Assembly (NCBI GenBank): GCA_964449465.1 | Contig: CAYVBK010000025.1 | Location: forward strand, 1-64,000 | Source of the DNA: CAYRXM01 sp964449465 | Lineage (GTDB): Bacteria; Chloroflexota; Anaerolineae; JAFGEY01 | Direction: 5' to 3' | Length of the DNA: 64,000 bases | In this document: in pieces, positions 1 to 8,323 of the stretch | Layout of the letters: the number at the start of each line of letters is the position of its first letter | Numbering within the stretch: position 1 is the first letter of the stretch | The notes under the pieces: generated by a model | What the model saw: the letters and a program-made list of their open reading frames with translations, nothing else | Told to the model about the DNA's origin: nothing | Databases searched by the model: none | Position numbers and translations under genes: made by a program

Positions 1-72
1 GTTGACATAAAAAGCTATGTTGACATAAAAAGCTATGTTGACATAAAAAGCTATGTTGACATAAAAAGCTAT
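1..72. repeat. Four perfect tandem copies of an 18-bp unit
   Basis: The unit GTTGACATAAAAAGCTAT is repeated four times head to tail without a mismatch, and the array begins at the window edge, so more copies may lie outside. Each unit carries TTGACA, the consensus -35 hexamer. The last copy (56-61) is followed 18 bp later by TATGAT (80-85), a near-consensus -10. The array could be a variable-number repeat, a cluster of protein-binding iterons, or a promoter with stacked -35 boxes. No gene starts within 300 bp of it. Confidence 0.9.
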
Positions 73-222
73 GGTCAAATATGATCGGGCAATTTCAAGA
101 ACTCGAAAAAAAAATGAGCGAACTGCAAGCCTGTATATTTGTAATCAAACTTGCAAGTCTGGCTCAGGTTAGCATATTCCGGGCATAAATGCAAATTTTG
201 CGGGTTGGGAGACAATTTCAGA

Positions 223-252
223 TTGTGTCCGGTTGGCGGTCTGTGTTATAAT
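223..252 (+). promoter_or_regulatory. Sigma70-type promoter for the GNAT-CPBP gene pair
   Basis: TTGTGT (223-228) and a perfect TATAAT (247-252) are separated by 18 bp and point toward the acetyltransferase starting at 386. This would give a leader of about 125 nt. The rest of 73-385 shows no gene, only a partial hairpin-element end near 301-358. Confidence 0.55.
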
Positions 253-300
253 CAGGGTTTGTACAGTTCATAGGTTGAGTTGGGCATAGTGAAACCCAAC

Positions 301-358
301 TATTGAATTTTCTTGGTGGTCTTTGTGTCCTTGGTGGTTGAGAATCTCGTTTTTTCGC
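301..358. repeat. Partial copy of the dispersed hairpin element (one end only)
   Basis: The stretch contains CTTTGTGTCCTTGGTGG followed by TTGAGA. It matches the right half of the intact element at 46.2-46.4 kb (CTTTGTGTCTTGGTGGTGAGA). No matching left arm is visible, so it looks like a decayed or truncated copy directly upstream of the first gene. Confidence 0.5.
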
Positions 359-385
359 AGTCTTTATTTTGAACAAGGAGCTACA

Positions 386-1294
386 ATGAGTATTACTTTT
401 CGTCACTATCAATATCCTGATGATTATGAACTGGTCAGCCGCTTTTTGATCACCCACTATCAGCCCGGCAATCTCGATGGCAACTGGCTCGAACCAGCCT
501 GGGAATATATGCACTTTCACAGCATGCTCGACCGTGAGTCGCTGGGGCGGATCGGGCTTTGGCAAGCGGGGGCAGACCTGGTGGGGGTGGTGCACTATGA
601 AGGGGTTTTGGGCGAGGCGTTTTTCCAGTTTCACCCGGCCTGGCGTTGCCTGCGCACCGAGATGCTTGAATACGCCGAGGCAAACCTGGCCGGTATCTCG
701 CGTCGGGATGGTCGCCGATACCTGTGCGTTTGGGTCAACGACAACGATCCCGAATTTCAGGCTTTGGTGCAGGCGCGCGGCTATGAGCGCCGTGATGATG
801 AGCGGCGTCCGATGGCCCGCCTGGACATCCCCGATCCCTTTCCGGCGATTACCCTGCTGCCGGGCTTTTACCTGACCAGTCTGTCCGCCCGATGCGACTG
901 GGCGCAGGTGCATCGGGTGCTGTGGCGTGGGTTTGACCATCCGGGTGAGCCGCCCATGTCTGCTGCGGAATTGGATGACCGCCGTCGCATGTTTGACACG
1001 CCCAAAGCGCGCCGCGAACTCAAGGTGGCTGTGGCCGCCCCCAATGGCGATTTTGTGGCTTTTTGCGGCATGTTTTACGAGCCAACCTGTCGCCTGGCCT
1101 ATGTCGAGCCGGTGGCTACCGACCCAGACTATCGGCGCATGGGGCTGGGTAAGGCGGCCGTGCTGGAAGGGATTCGCCGCTGTGTCGAGTTGGGCGCTAC
1201 CGAGGCCTTTGTCGGCTCGGATCAGCCGTTTTATCAGGCCATCGGCTTTGTGACGTTGTACAACAGCGAGTGTTGGGTCAAATACCTGGATTGA
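386..1294 (+). CDS. GNAT family N-acetyltransferase, two-domain
   Basis: The protein (302 aa) has two acetyltransferase-like halves. The C-terminal half carries a clear acetyl-CoA motif A, YVEPVATDPDYRRMGLGKAA (about residues 238-257), followed by the usual helix and an AFVGS...FYQAIGF ending typical of GNAT motif B. The N-terminal half is diverged and may be a substrate-binding or inactive copy. The ATG at 386 is preceded by AAGGAG at an 8-9 nt gap. A start 21 codons earlier is possible but would read through the ribosome-binding site. The CPBP protease begins 9 bp downstream, so the two are probably cotranscribed. The substrate cannot be told from sequence. Confidence 0.85.
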   Translation: MSITFRHYQYPDDYELVSRFLITHYQPGNLDGNWLEPAWEYMHFHSMLDRESLGRIGLWQAGADLVGVVHYEGVLGEAFFQFHPAWRCLRTEMLEYAEANLAGISRRDGRRYLCVWVNDNDPEFQALVQARGYERRDDERRPMARLDIPDPFPAITLLPGFYLTSLSARCDWAQVHRVLWRGFDHPGEPPMSAAELDDRRRMFDTPKARRELKVAVAAPNGDFVAFCGMFYEPTCRLAYVEPVATDPDYRRMGLGKAAVLEGIRRCVELGATEAFVGSDQPFYQAIGFVTLYNSECWVKYLD

Positions 1295-1303
1295 TCGGAT
1301 CAA

Positions 1304-2224
1304 ATGGCAAAGTTGAAAATTATCACCAGGGCACTGGTGCGCCGGCGCTCGGTCACGATCACGGCTTGGGCGGTGATGCTGGGTGTCAGTGTATTGCCCA
1401 ATGCGCTGCTGCACGAGTTGGCTGGCGGCAGCCCGCCCTGGCTCAAGTGGGCCAAGATGGGCTTGCTTCTGGCCGTGACCGCAGCGACGTTCTGGCGTCC
1501 GCTGCGCCCGCTGCGTCATTTTGCTCTGATCATGCTGGCGATTTTTGTCAGTGAAGAGTTGGTATCTCGGCTGACTGGCTCTGGGCTGCGGCAAAGCTGG
1601 TTTGGCGGAGTGGGTGCGCCGTTTGTTTGGAGTATGCTCGGCACGCAGTTGGGCCGGCTGGCGGTTTCGCTGCTGATGATTGGCATCTTGTTAGCTCTGC
1701 GCTATCGCCGTGCCGACATGTTTTTGGTGTGTGGGCAATTGGACGCGCCGATCACCCCAGTGCGTTGGTTGGGCTTTTCCAAACCCGATCCGTGGACTCG
1801 TTTTGGGGGGCAGTTTGCCGTGTACATCAGCCTGGGCACCCTGATTTTTCTGATCCTCGGTGGTCGCCCCACCCTGGCGGCCTTGTCTGCCGCTCTGCCG
1901 ATGCTGCCGGCTGTGTTGCTGTTTGCGGCTATGAACGCCTTTAATGAAGAAATGACCTACCGCGCCTCGCTGTTGGCCGGGCTGGCGCCGACCATCGGGG
2001 CGCAGCAATCTCTGTGGATTACGGCGGTGTTTTTCGGTCTCGGACACTATTTTGGGGTGCCTTATGGCGTGGTCGGGGTGATCATGGCCGGTTTTCTCGG
2101 CTGGGTGATGGGCAAGTCCATGCTGGAAACGCGCGGATTCTTTTGGGCCTGGTTGATCCATTTTTTGCAAGATGTGTTGATTTTTTCGTTTATGGCTGTT
2201 GGCTCGGTCAGGCCGGGTGGATAA
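1304..2224 (+). CDS. CPBP family intramembrane glutamic endopeptidase
   Basis: This 306-aa polytopic membrane protein has the three CPBP (CAAX protease / bacteriocin-processing, Abi) motifs in order: NEEMTYR (EExxxR) near residue 212, FFGLGHY near 245, and HFLQD near 286. These supply the catalytic Glu, the Arg and the two His residues that sit in the membrane. Family members cleave prenylated or small membrane proteins, and some confer bacteriocin immunity. The target here is unknown. It follows the acetyltransferase by 9 bp and converges on priA, whose stop lies 16 bp past its own. Confidence 0.88.
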   Translation: MAKLKIITRALVRRRSVTITAWAVMLGVSVLPNALLHELAGGSPPWLKWAKMGLLLAVTAATFWRPLRPLRHFALIMLAIFVSEELVSRLTGSGLRQSWFGGVGAPFVWSMLGTQLGRLAVSLLMIGILLALRYRRADMFLVCGQLDAPITPVRWLGFSKPDPWTRFGGQFAVYISLGTLIFLILGGRPTLAALSAALPMLPAVLLFAAMNAFNEEMTYRASLLAGLAPTIGAQQSLWITAVFFGLGHYFGVPYGVVGVIMAGFLGWVMGKSMLETRGFFWAWLIHFLQDVLIFSFMAVGSVRPGG

Positions 2225-2240
2225 GGGTCCCGCAGAGTTG

Positions 2241-5177
2241 CTACAGCATCTCGACCGGGTCTATATCCAGCCGCCAGCCCGGCCCCAGGCGCACGTGCTT
2301 GAGCAGGTCGCGGGGGTCGGTGGCGCGCACCACAATGTGCCAGCGCCAGCGGCCGCGCAGTCGCGCCCAAAAGCACGGCGCCGGGCCGATCATGACTATG
2401 TCGGGTAACAAATACTGTCGGATGATCGCCTGCAACGTTTCGGCCATTTGCGTGGCTTGCTGTCGGCAGCGCGCTGCACTGACGTCGCTGAAAATCAGTC
2501 GAGCCAGGCGGCTGAATGGCGGATAGCCCATCTGCCGCCGAAAAGTGATCTCGCGTCGGTACAAGCCCTCTTGATCATACCTCGCCGCGGCCTGAATGGC
2601 CTCATGCTCTGGCGCATAAGTCTGCACAATCACCTGTCCGCCGCGCCCGCTGCGTCCGGCCCGTCCTGACACCTGCACCAAAATTTGAAAGGTGCGCTCT
2701 CCGGCCCGGAAATCTGGCAGGTTGAGCGCCGTATCCGCCGAAATGACTCCCACCAGCGTCACCAGGGGCAGGTCGAACCCCTTGGCAATCATTTGTGTGC
2801 CGATCAAAATATCGGCCTCATGCCGCGCAAACTGGCCGAGCAGGGCCTCATGGCTGCCTTTTTCCTGCGTGGCGTCGCGGTCCCAGCGCAGCAAGCGCGC
2901 TTGCGGCAGCAGTTCTTGCACCACTTCTTGCACCCGCTGCGTGCCGACGCCAAAATAGCGGATGCGGCTGCTTTGACACACCGGGCATGTTTTGGGAACG
3001 GCCTGTTGATGCCCGCAGTGATGGCAGGTCAGGCCGCCGGTGTACTGGTGAAAGGTCAGCGGAATGTCGCAGCGCGGGCAGTGTAGCACCAATCCACAAT
3101 CGCGGCACAGCACAAACGTGGCCGCGCCGCGCCGGTTGAGAAACAAGATGGCCTGCTCGCCGGCGTCCAACACTCGTCGCAGTTCTTGTTGCAAGGGGCG
3201 GCTGAACATGCTGCGGTTGCCGGCGCGCAGTTCGTGCCGCATGTCTACCACCCGCACTGGAGGCAGCTCGCCGGTTGTTGCCGTGACCGGCATAGCTGAT
3301 GAGTGATTCAAGATGCGCTGAGATAATTGGAGCAGCCGAATGTCGCCGCCCTCTCGGGCGCGAAACAGGGTGGTCAGATCGGGGGTGGCGCTGCCCAAAA
3401 TGACCACTGCTCGATGGCTCTGCGCCAGGCGGATGGCTACATCGCGGGCGTGATAGGGCGGGGCGACATCGTCTTGCTTGTACGATGCATCGTGTTCTTC
3501 GTCCAGCACGATCAGGCCAATGTCTTGAAACGGGGCAAACAGCGCCGAGCGCGGCCCCACCACCAGGCGAATGTGTCCGGCGCGGATGCGTCGCCAGGTG
3601 TCATATCGCTCGCCGTCTGACAGGCGGCTGTGAATGATGCCCATGGCGCCCGGAAAGCGCGTCGCAAAGCGGCGTGAAAATCGTTCGATGGCCTGGGCGG
3701 TGAGTGAAATTTCGGGCACCAGGATGATGGCCTGGCGTCCCTGCTCCAGCACGGCCTGCGCGGCGCGCAAATAAATCTCGGTTTTGCCGCTGCCAGTGAT
3801 GCCATGTAAGAGAAAGGTGCCTGGCCGGCCAGCCAATGCCGCCGATATGTCGGCCCAGGCGCACGCCTGATCGTCCATCAGCGGCGGCGGCTCGTCGGGG
3901 TCCAAAACGCGACCGGCCAGCGGGTCGCGCCAGACTTGCTGCTCGGTCAATTCGATGATGCCGTGTTCTTCCAAAGCCCGCAGGTCGGCCAGCGAGCAGC
4001 CGGTTTCGGCATAGACCCAACTGATCCACACCCACTCATACGGCGGGCGGGTCAGCAAATAGTCCAATGCGTGGTGCTGCAACGATGCGCCGCGTAGCTC
4101 GATGATTTTTTGCCGCACTTTCTGTTCGCTCAGTTTCAAAGAGATGGCAGCCGGTTCGACCGTGCGTTGCACCAGGCCGCGTTCTTGCATGGCGCGCAGC
4201 ATAGTCGGCGAGGCGCCGACAGTGCGGCACAGTTCTTTTTCGTCCATCGGCGCGGCCTGTTGGCTCAAATGATCCAACACGGCGCGTTGTCGGGGGGCGC
4301 GGGACAGCGCGGCGGGGTCGGCTGTCGGGCCGGGGCGCACCCATGTGCGAGATGGCATCACCCCGACCCAATCCTGCTGCGCCAGAGCATTCAGGCTGGC
4401 GGGCGAGGCGTCGGCGCGAGACAGGATGTGTTCGACAGAGGGATGAGCAGATGGCTCGTCGAGCAGGGCTTGCAAGATGGCCGCGCGCGGGGAAGCCCGC
4501 CCCAGAGACTGACGGGCGCGCTGCACCTGTGGCGGCGACATGAGCAGACGGACAAAGCGGGCCTGGCGAGGCTGGACGCGTGCGGGAGGCAGCGCCGTGC
4601 TGCGGATCAGGATGCCGCGCCGTACCAGGGCGCGCACGGCCTGCGCCGCCGATTCGCGCCCCAATTTTCGCCGCAACTGGGCTATCGTACACTCGCCGTA
4701 TTGCTGCACCCAATGCACGGCCTGCTGTTGCAGCGGAGGCAGGTCTGCGGGGATGGGCGTTTCGGGATGGAGGCGGACGACCGGATGCGGCTCGCGCAGC
4801 AGGCCGGGTGGCAGAAAAAGATGCAGGCAGTCTATCATCGGGGTCAGGTAAAACTCGCTGAGCCACAGGCCCAGTTCGATCTGAAATGGGCGCAGCACCG
4901 GCTCGGCGGATAATATCCGGGTGAGTAGCTTGATCTCGGCAACCGGGGCCGTGTCCACCAGGTCAATGACGATTCCTTGCACCTGGCGCTGACCAAATGG
5001 CGCCTGCACCAACATACCCGGCACGATAGGGTCGCTCCAGGTCGAGGGAACCAGGTAATGGAACACCGGGCCGGGAAACAGGCCATCTATCGAATCGGCA
5101 CGATATGCGCTGCCCCCGCCGTGCGTAGGCGCATGGACGGCTACCACAGCCAGTTTGCGCGGTTGTTCTGCTGTCAT
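2241..5177 (-). CDS. priA: Primosomal protein N' (replication restart helicase PriA)
   Basis: PriA binds stalled forks and reloads the replicative helicase. The N-terminal 3'-DNA-binding domain is visible (FGQRQVQGIVIDL). The helicase motifs are intact: GITGSGKTEIYLRA (Walker A), DEEHD (Walker B), GSATPDL, IGTQMIAKGFD and QVSGRAGRSGRGG. Between them lies the zinc module with CRDCG...CPRC...CHHCG...CPVC, eight cysteines in four pairs. At 978 aa it is longer than the E. coli protein (about 730 aa); the extra length is a winged-helix-like stretch between the N-terminal domain and Walker A. The start is ATG at 5177, 11 bp after the MEMO1-family gene, in the gmk-rhomboid-MEMO-priA run. Confidence 0.96.
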   Translation of the reverse strand: MTAEQPRKLAVVAVHAPTHGGGSAYRADSIDGLFPGPVFHYLVPSTWSDPIVPGMLVQAPFGQRQVQGIVIDLVDTAPVAEIKLLTRILSAEPVLRPFQIELGLWLSEFYLTPMIDCLHLFLPPGLLREPHPVVRLHPETPIPADLPPLQQQAVHWVQQYGECTIAQLRRKLGRESAAQAVRALVRRGILIRSTALPPARVQPRQARFVRLLMSPPQVQRARQSLGRASPRAAILQALLDEPSAHPSVEHILSRADASPASLNALAQQDWVGVMPSRTWVRPGPTADPAALSRAPRQRAVLDHLSQQAAPMDEKELCRTVGASPTMLRAMQERGLVQRTVEPAAISLKLSEQKVRQKIIELRGASLQHHALDYLLTRPPYEWVWISWVYAETGCSLADLRALEEHGIIELTEQQVWRDPLAGRVLDPDEPPPLMDDQACAWADISAALAGRPGTFLLHGITGSGKTEIYLRAAQAVLEQGRQAIILVPEISLTAQAIERFSRRFATRFPGAMGIIHSRLSDGERYDTWRRIRAGHIRLVVGPRSALFAPFQDIGLIVLDEEHDASYKQDDVAPPYHARDVAIRLAQSHRAVVILGSATPDLTTLFRAREGGDIRLLQLSQRILNHSSAMPVTATTGELPPVRVVDMRHELRAGNRSMFSRPLQQELRRVLDAGEQAILFLNRRGAATFVLCRDCGLVLHCPRCDIPLTFHQYTGGLTCHHCGHQQAVPKTCPVCQSSRIRYFGVGTQRVQEVVQELLPQARLLRWDRDATQEKGSHEALLGQFARHEADILIGTQMIAKGFDLPLVTLVGVISADTALNLPDFRAGERTFQILVQVSGRAGRSGRGGQVIVQTYAPEHEAIQAAARYDQEGLYRREITFRRQMGYPPFSRLARLIFSDVSAARCRQQATQMAETLQAIIRQYLLPDIVMIGPAPCFWARLRGRWRWHIVVRATDPRDLLKHVRLGPGWRLDIDPVEML

Positions 5178-5188
5178 GGCCGCCCCGC

Positions 5189-6028
5189 TCAGCCTGTGGC
5201 GGGCTGTTCGGCCTGACGATAGAGGACGGCGGCGGCATAGCCCACCACGCTGCTCATATCGCCGCTGACATGGCCGGAATGGGCATAGTGCAGCACCCGG
5301 GAGCGGTTGGCTCCCAAAGCCTGCGCGGTCAGCATCACGGCCATCACCGGGCCGCCGCCGCAGGCTTCGGCGGCGTGTTGCGCCAGCAGCCGCGAGAGGC
5401 CGTCGGGATCAAAAGCGTCAATCTTGTCCGTCACCAACCGGTCCAGCCGTTCGGCCTGGCGCGCCGGGTGAAAGTGCGACAGGTCGGTGCTGGCCACCAG
5501 CAGGGTACGACGACCAGCCAGGGTTGCGGTCAGCGCATGAGCCAGGCCGACGCAGGTTTGCCAGTCTTGTTCGCCCAACATGATGGGCACCAGTTTGAAC
5601 GGGCCGAGTGCCAGTTGCAAAAAGGGCAATTGAATTTCGAGGGCGTGTTCGTTGTCTCGCGGGATGCGGTTCAGGCCTAGCCGCTCATCCAGCGCCGTGA
5701 CCAGGTCGGTGTCGAGTGGCACATCGCCCAAGGGGGTGCGGTAGGCATCGGCGGCGGTGACGGCATACGGCCCTACATACATTCGATGCACCGGCGAGAC
5801 CACAACGACCGCATCAAATGGACGGCCACGTACCTGTTGGTAGGCATAGGCGGCCACCTGGCCCGAATAGACGTAACCGGCGTGTGGGCTGATCAGCCCC
5901 ACAATGTCACCCTCGATGGGCTGCGAGGGAATGTGAGACCAAAAGCCCTCGATCATGCGGGTCAATTCTGGCGCGCTGCCAGGGTACCATTGCCCGGCAA
6001 TGGCCGATGGTCGAATTTGCAAGGACAT
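5189..6028 (-). CDS. MEMO1 / AmmeMemoRadiSam-system protein B family
   Basis: The 279-aa protein shows the MEMO1 family pattern: PSAIAGQWYPG at the N-terminus, ISPHAGYVYSG, DNEHALEIQLPFLQ, STDLSHFHP, and a Cys-Gly-Gly-Gly-Pro region (ACGGGPVMA). The family is related to class III extradiol dioxygenases, with His and Cys residues that can bind metal. Its reaction is not established. In many genomes it sits with an AMMECR1-domain protein and a radical SAM enzyme, but neither is adjacent here. The ATG at 6028 has AGGAGG 7 nt upstream, which decides it against longer frames. It is 2 bp downstream of the rhomboid gene. Confidence 0.9.
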   Translation of the reverse strand: MSLQIRPSAIAGQWYPGSAPELTRMIEGFWSHIPSQPIEGDIVGLISPHAGYVYSGQVAAYAYQQVRGRPFDAVVVVSPVHRMYVGPYAVTAADAYRTPLGDVPLDTDLVTALDERLGLNRIPRDNEHALEIQLPFLQLALGPFKLVPIMLGEQDWQTCVGLAHALTATLAGRRTLLVASTDLSHFHPARQAERLDRLVTDKIDAFDPDGLSRLLAQHAAEACGGGPVMAVMLTAQALGANRSRVLHYAHSGHVSGDMSSVVGYAAAVLYRQAEQPATG

Positions 6029-6030
6029 GT

Positions 6031-6807
6031 TCAACCTCCTCGTTTGAACCAGATCGCCGCGACGGTGGCTCCGACCAGCAGCACGGTGGCTATGACCACA
6101 ACCCGGCTCCATTCGCCGGCGCGACGATCATCCACCATCACAGGACCTATGGGCGACATGACCGGCAGGTAGCGCGGCATCATCGTCCAGCCCAGGGCCA
6201 GGCCGGCCAGCAGCCCGCCGATGTGGCCCCAGATGTCAATACCCGATACCGAAAAGGTCATAATCAGGTTAAAAGCGATGACGCTCAAGATATTGTAAAA
6301 CTGGCGCTGGCCGCGCGTGCCAAAGTCGCTGCGATAACGGTAGAAAAAGGCGGCCTCGGCGCCGATCAGCCCGAAAATGGCTCCAGACGCTCCGGCTGAC
6401 AGGTGTGGGCTGAACACGAAACTGGCCCACACGCCATAGGCGCCGCTGAGCACATAGAGCCACACAAAGCGCGCCGCGCCGAAAAAACTTTCCACCTGTG
6501 GCGCAATGACATAGATGGCATACGAGTTGAATAAAAGGTGCATCAGGCCGATGTGCAAAAAAATGGGCGTGATCAGCCGCCAGACCTGCCCTTGTTCGAT
6601 CAGGGGGTTGAATTTGGCGCCAAAGGCGATCAGCACATCGGGGTCGGTGCTGCCGCCCAGAGCGGTCATAGCCAGCCAGACGAGGATGTTGAGTAGCAGA
6701 ATGACCCAGGCGGCTATCGGGCGGCTGCGCGGCACGGCCAGCCGCAAAATGGGTGGTTGGGACGGCGGCGATGGCGAGGTTTCGGGAAACATGATGTCTT
6801 GGCTCAT
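6031..6807 (-). CDS. Rhomboid family intramembrane serine protease
   Basis: The 258-aa protein has about six transmembrane segments. It carries the rhomboid signatures HLLFNSYAIY (loop/TM2), GASGAIFG with the catalytic Ser (about residue 146), and GHIGGLLAG with the catalytic His. It would cleave transmembrane substrates within the bilayer. A charged, proline-rich cytoplasmic N-terminus precedes TM1. Its ATG overlaps the gmk stop in an ATGA arrangement, indicating translational coupling. Confidence 0.93.
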   Translation of the reverse strand: MSQDIMFPETSPSPPSQPPILRLAVPRSRPIAAWVILLLNILVWLAMTALGGSTDPDVLIAFGAKFNPLIEQGQVWRLITPIFLHIGLMHLLFNSYAIYVIAPQVESFFGAARFVWLYVLSGAYGVWASFVFSPHLSAGASGAIFGLIGAEAAFFYRYRSDFGTRGQRQFYNILSVIAFNLIMTFSVSGIDIWGHIGGLLAGLALGWTMMPRYLPVMSPIGPVMVDDRRAGEWSRVVVIATVLLVGATVAAIWFKRGG

Positions 6808-7478
6808 AGGCGGGCCCGGCGCGGCGCGGCGCGATGCTTTTCGGCCAGGATGATTGCCATAATCACGTCTACTGTGCGATCAAGCTGCCCGGTGACGTTG
6901 GGAATGACATAATCAAACTCGCCAATGTGACGCATTTCCTGGCGGGCGGTTTGCAGGCGCACCTGAAGCTGTTCGGGGGCTTCGGTGCGCCGCTGCTTCA
7001 AACGCTCTACCAGGTCTTGCTCGGTCGGTGTGGTCAAAAAAATCAAGATGGCTTCGGGGGCCATGCGGCGCACGGTGGTGGCGCCCTGTATATCCAGGCG
7101 CATCACCACATCTTGACCGCTGTCCATAGCCTGACGCACTTGCGCTTTGGGCACTCCTTTGTATTGATCGTATACCACGGCATATTCCAACAACTCGTCC
7201 TGGGCGATCATGCGTTTGAATTCTTCGGTGGTGACAAAAATATAGTCTACCCCATCCACTTCGCTCTCGCGACGCGGGCGCGAGTTGGCTGTTACCACAA
7301 AATGTACCGGCGTGCCGCAAGCCGACATACGCCGCACCAGTTCTTTAACCACCGAATCTTTGCCCGCCCCCGAAGTGCCGGAAATGACGATCAGCAACGG
7401 GGGGTGTTCAAAGTGATACAACCGGGCGACGTCAAAATCGGTTTCTTGAATAGATGGCTCGTTTGCTGCTGTGCCCAA
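6804..7478 (-). CDS. gmk: Guanylate kinase
   Basis: The enzyme phosphorylates GMP to GDP. It has the P-loop SGTSGAGKDSV, the GMP-binding region NSRPRRESEVDGVDY, and LDIQGATTVRR. SGTSG with D after GK is a common variant. The TTG at 7478 is preferred because GAGAGGGG lies 7 nt upstream. A GTG at 7520 in frame would add 14 residues but has no ribosome-binding site and overlaps the divergent fmdB promoter. The product has a roughly 30-residue acidic N-terminal extension before the P-loop, unusual for gmk, so a later start cannot be excluded. Confidence 0.93.
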   Translation of the reverse strand: MGTAANEPSIQETDFDVARLYHFEHPPLLIVISGTSGAGKDSVVKELVRRMSACGTPVHFVVTANSRPRRESEVDGVDYIFVTTEEFKRMIAQDELLEYAVVYDQYKGVPKAQVRQAMDSGQDVVMRLDIQGATTVRRMAPEAILIFLTTPTEQDLVERLKQRRTEAPEQLQVRLQTARQEMRHIGEFDYVIPNVTGQLDRTVDVIMAIILAEKHRAAPRRARL

Positions 7479-7482
7479 ATGC

Positions 7483-7511
7483 TTGCCCCTCTCCTCGATT
7501 TGCGATATAAT
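7483..7511 (+). promoter_or_regulatory. Promoter for the FmdB-type gene, divergent to gmk
   Basis: TTGCCC (7483-7488) and TATAAT (7506-7511) are spaced by 17 bp. CAGGAGG (7534-7540) then lies 10 nt before the ATG at 7551. The promoter occupies the sequence just upstream of the preferred gmk start. Confidence 0.65.
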
Positions 7512-7550
7512 CCGCCCCACACCATCACTTTATCAGGAGGTTGAGCGATT

Positions 7551-7964
7551 ATGCCAATTTATGAATATCGTTGTTCAAATTGCGGTCAAAAAGCGCGCAA
7601 GCTGTGGCGATCTTTTACTGCCATAGACGAACAGTCATTAACCTGCCCGCGCTGTGGCGTAGCAGGCTTGCGGCGTATGGTTTCTCGAGTGGCCGTTTTG
7701 CGCTCTGAGGAATCGCAACTGGAAAACATGGCCGACCCTGCCATGCTGGACGGGTTGGATGAAAACGACCCCAAATCCATTGCTCGTTGGATGCGCAAGA
7801 TGAGCAAACAGGTCGGCGAAGAGATGCCCGTCGAGTTTGACGAGGTGATTGACCGGCTGGAATCTGGACAGTCTCCCGAAGAGATCGAAGCCAGCATGCC
7901 CGACCTGGCCGATAGTATGGGCGGCATAGGCGGCATGGGCGGGGACGGGTTTGTGGACCTCTAG
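7551..7964 (+). CDS. FmdB-like zinc ribbon protein
   Basis: The 137-aa protein opens with MPIYEYRCSNCGQKAR, then CPRCG, then RRMVSRVAV, the FmdB/putative regulatory protein zinc-ribbon pattern (CxxC...CxxC within the first 45 residues). The remainder is acidic and helical and ends in a Gly/Met-rich tail. FmdB proteins were named from formamidase operons in Methylophilus; their role elsewhere is unknown, and regulation or nucleic-acid binding is a guess. It is transcribed alone, divergently from gmk and convergently with darA. Confidence 0.88.
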   Translation: MPIYEYRCSNCGQKARKLWRSFTAIDEQSLTCPRCGVAGLRRMVSRVAVLRSEESQLENMADPAMLDGLDENDPKSIARWMRKMSKQVGEEMPVEFDEVIDRLESGQSPEEIEASMPDLADSMGGIGGMGGDGFVDL

Positions 7965-7990
7965 CCGGCTGTCTATAGGCTAGAATTTTT
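7960..7990. terminator. Weak bidirectional hairpin between fmdB-like gene and darA
   Basis: TCTAGCC (7960-7966) can pair with GGCTAGA (7978-7984) around an 11-nt loop, followed by ATTTTT on the plus strand. The stem overlaps both stop codons of the convergent genes, so it may serve either strand. The stem is short. Confidence 0.35.
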
Positions 7991-8309
7991 CAAACCGATC
8001 CACGTTCAAAATAAAGACCACCGCACCTCCTACCTGTACTTCGATGGGGGTGGGCATGTACAATTCGCCCGACTCCATCGTTGGGGGCAGGGGGTTGACG
8101 TATTGGGTGCGGGTGTGGCAGTTGTTGCGGATGATCTTGAGCACCCGATCCAACTCGTCATCGGCTACGCCGATCAAGAGTGTGGCATTGCCTTCGCGCA
8201 AAAAGCCACCAGTGGTGCTGATGGTTGTGGCGCGATACCCTTCGCCCATCAAAGCGTCCACCAATGCGTGTAGATCATCGCTGTTAATCACACTGATCAA
8301 GAGTTTCAT
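7980..8309 (-). CDS. darA: Cyclic-di-AMP receptor (PII-like)
   Basis: The 109-aa protein belongs to the DarA/PstA (DUF970) PII-like fold. It begins MKLLISVINSDD and has the diagnostic TTGGFLREGNATLLIG stretch, where the T-loop and ligand-binding pocket lie, then a C-terminal GGAVVFILNVDRFEKF. In Firmicutes this trimer binds c-di-AMP; its partner is unknown. It lies 14 bp after the R3H-domain ATPase gene, with AAAGGA before its ATG, so the two are cotranscribed. Confidence 0.93.
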   Translation of the reverse strand: MKLLISVINSDDLHALVDALMGEGYRATTISTTGGFLREGNATLLIGVADDELDRVLKIIRNNCHTRTQYVNPLPPTMESGELYMPTPIEVQVGGAVVFILNVDRFEKF

Positions 8310-8323
8310 GTCTTTTTTCCTTT

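Noticed and set aside
218..1594. Antisense frame of about 460 codons over the first acetyltransferase
   Set aside because: The plus strand encodes a clear GNAT motif with promoter and ribosome-binding site; the antisense product is His/Gln-rich and unrecognisable.
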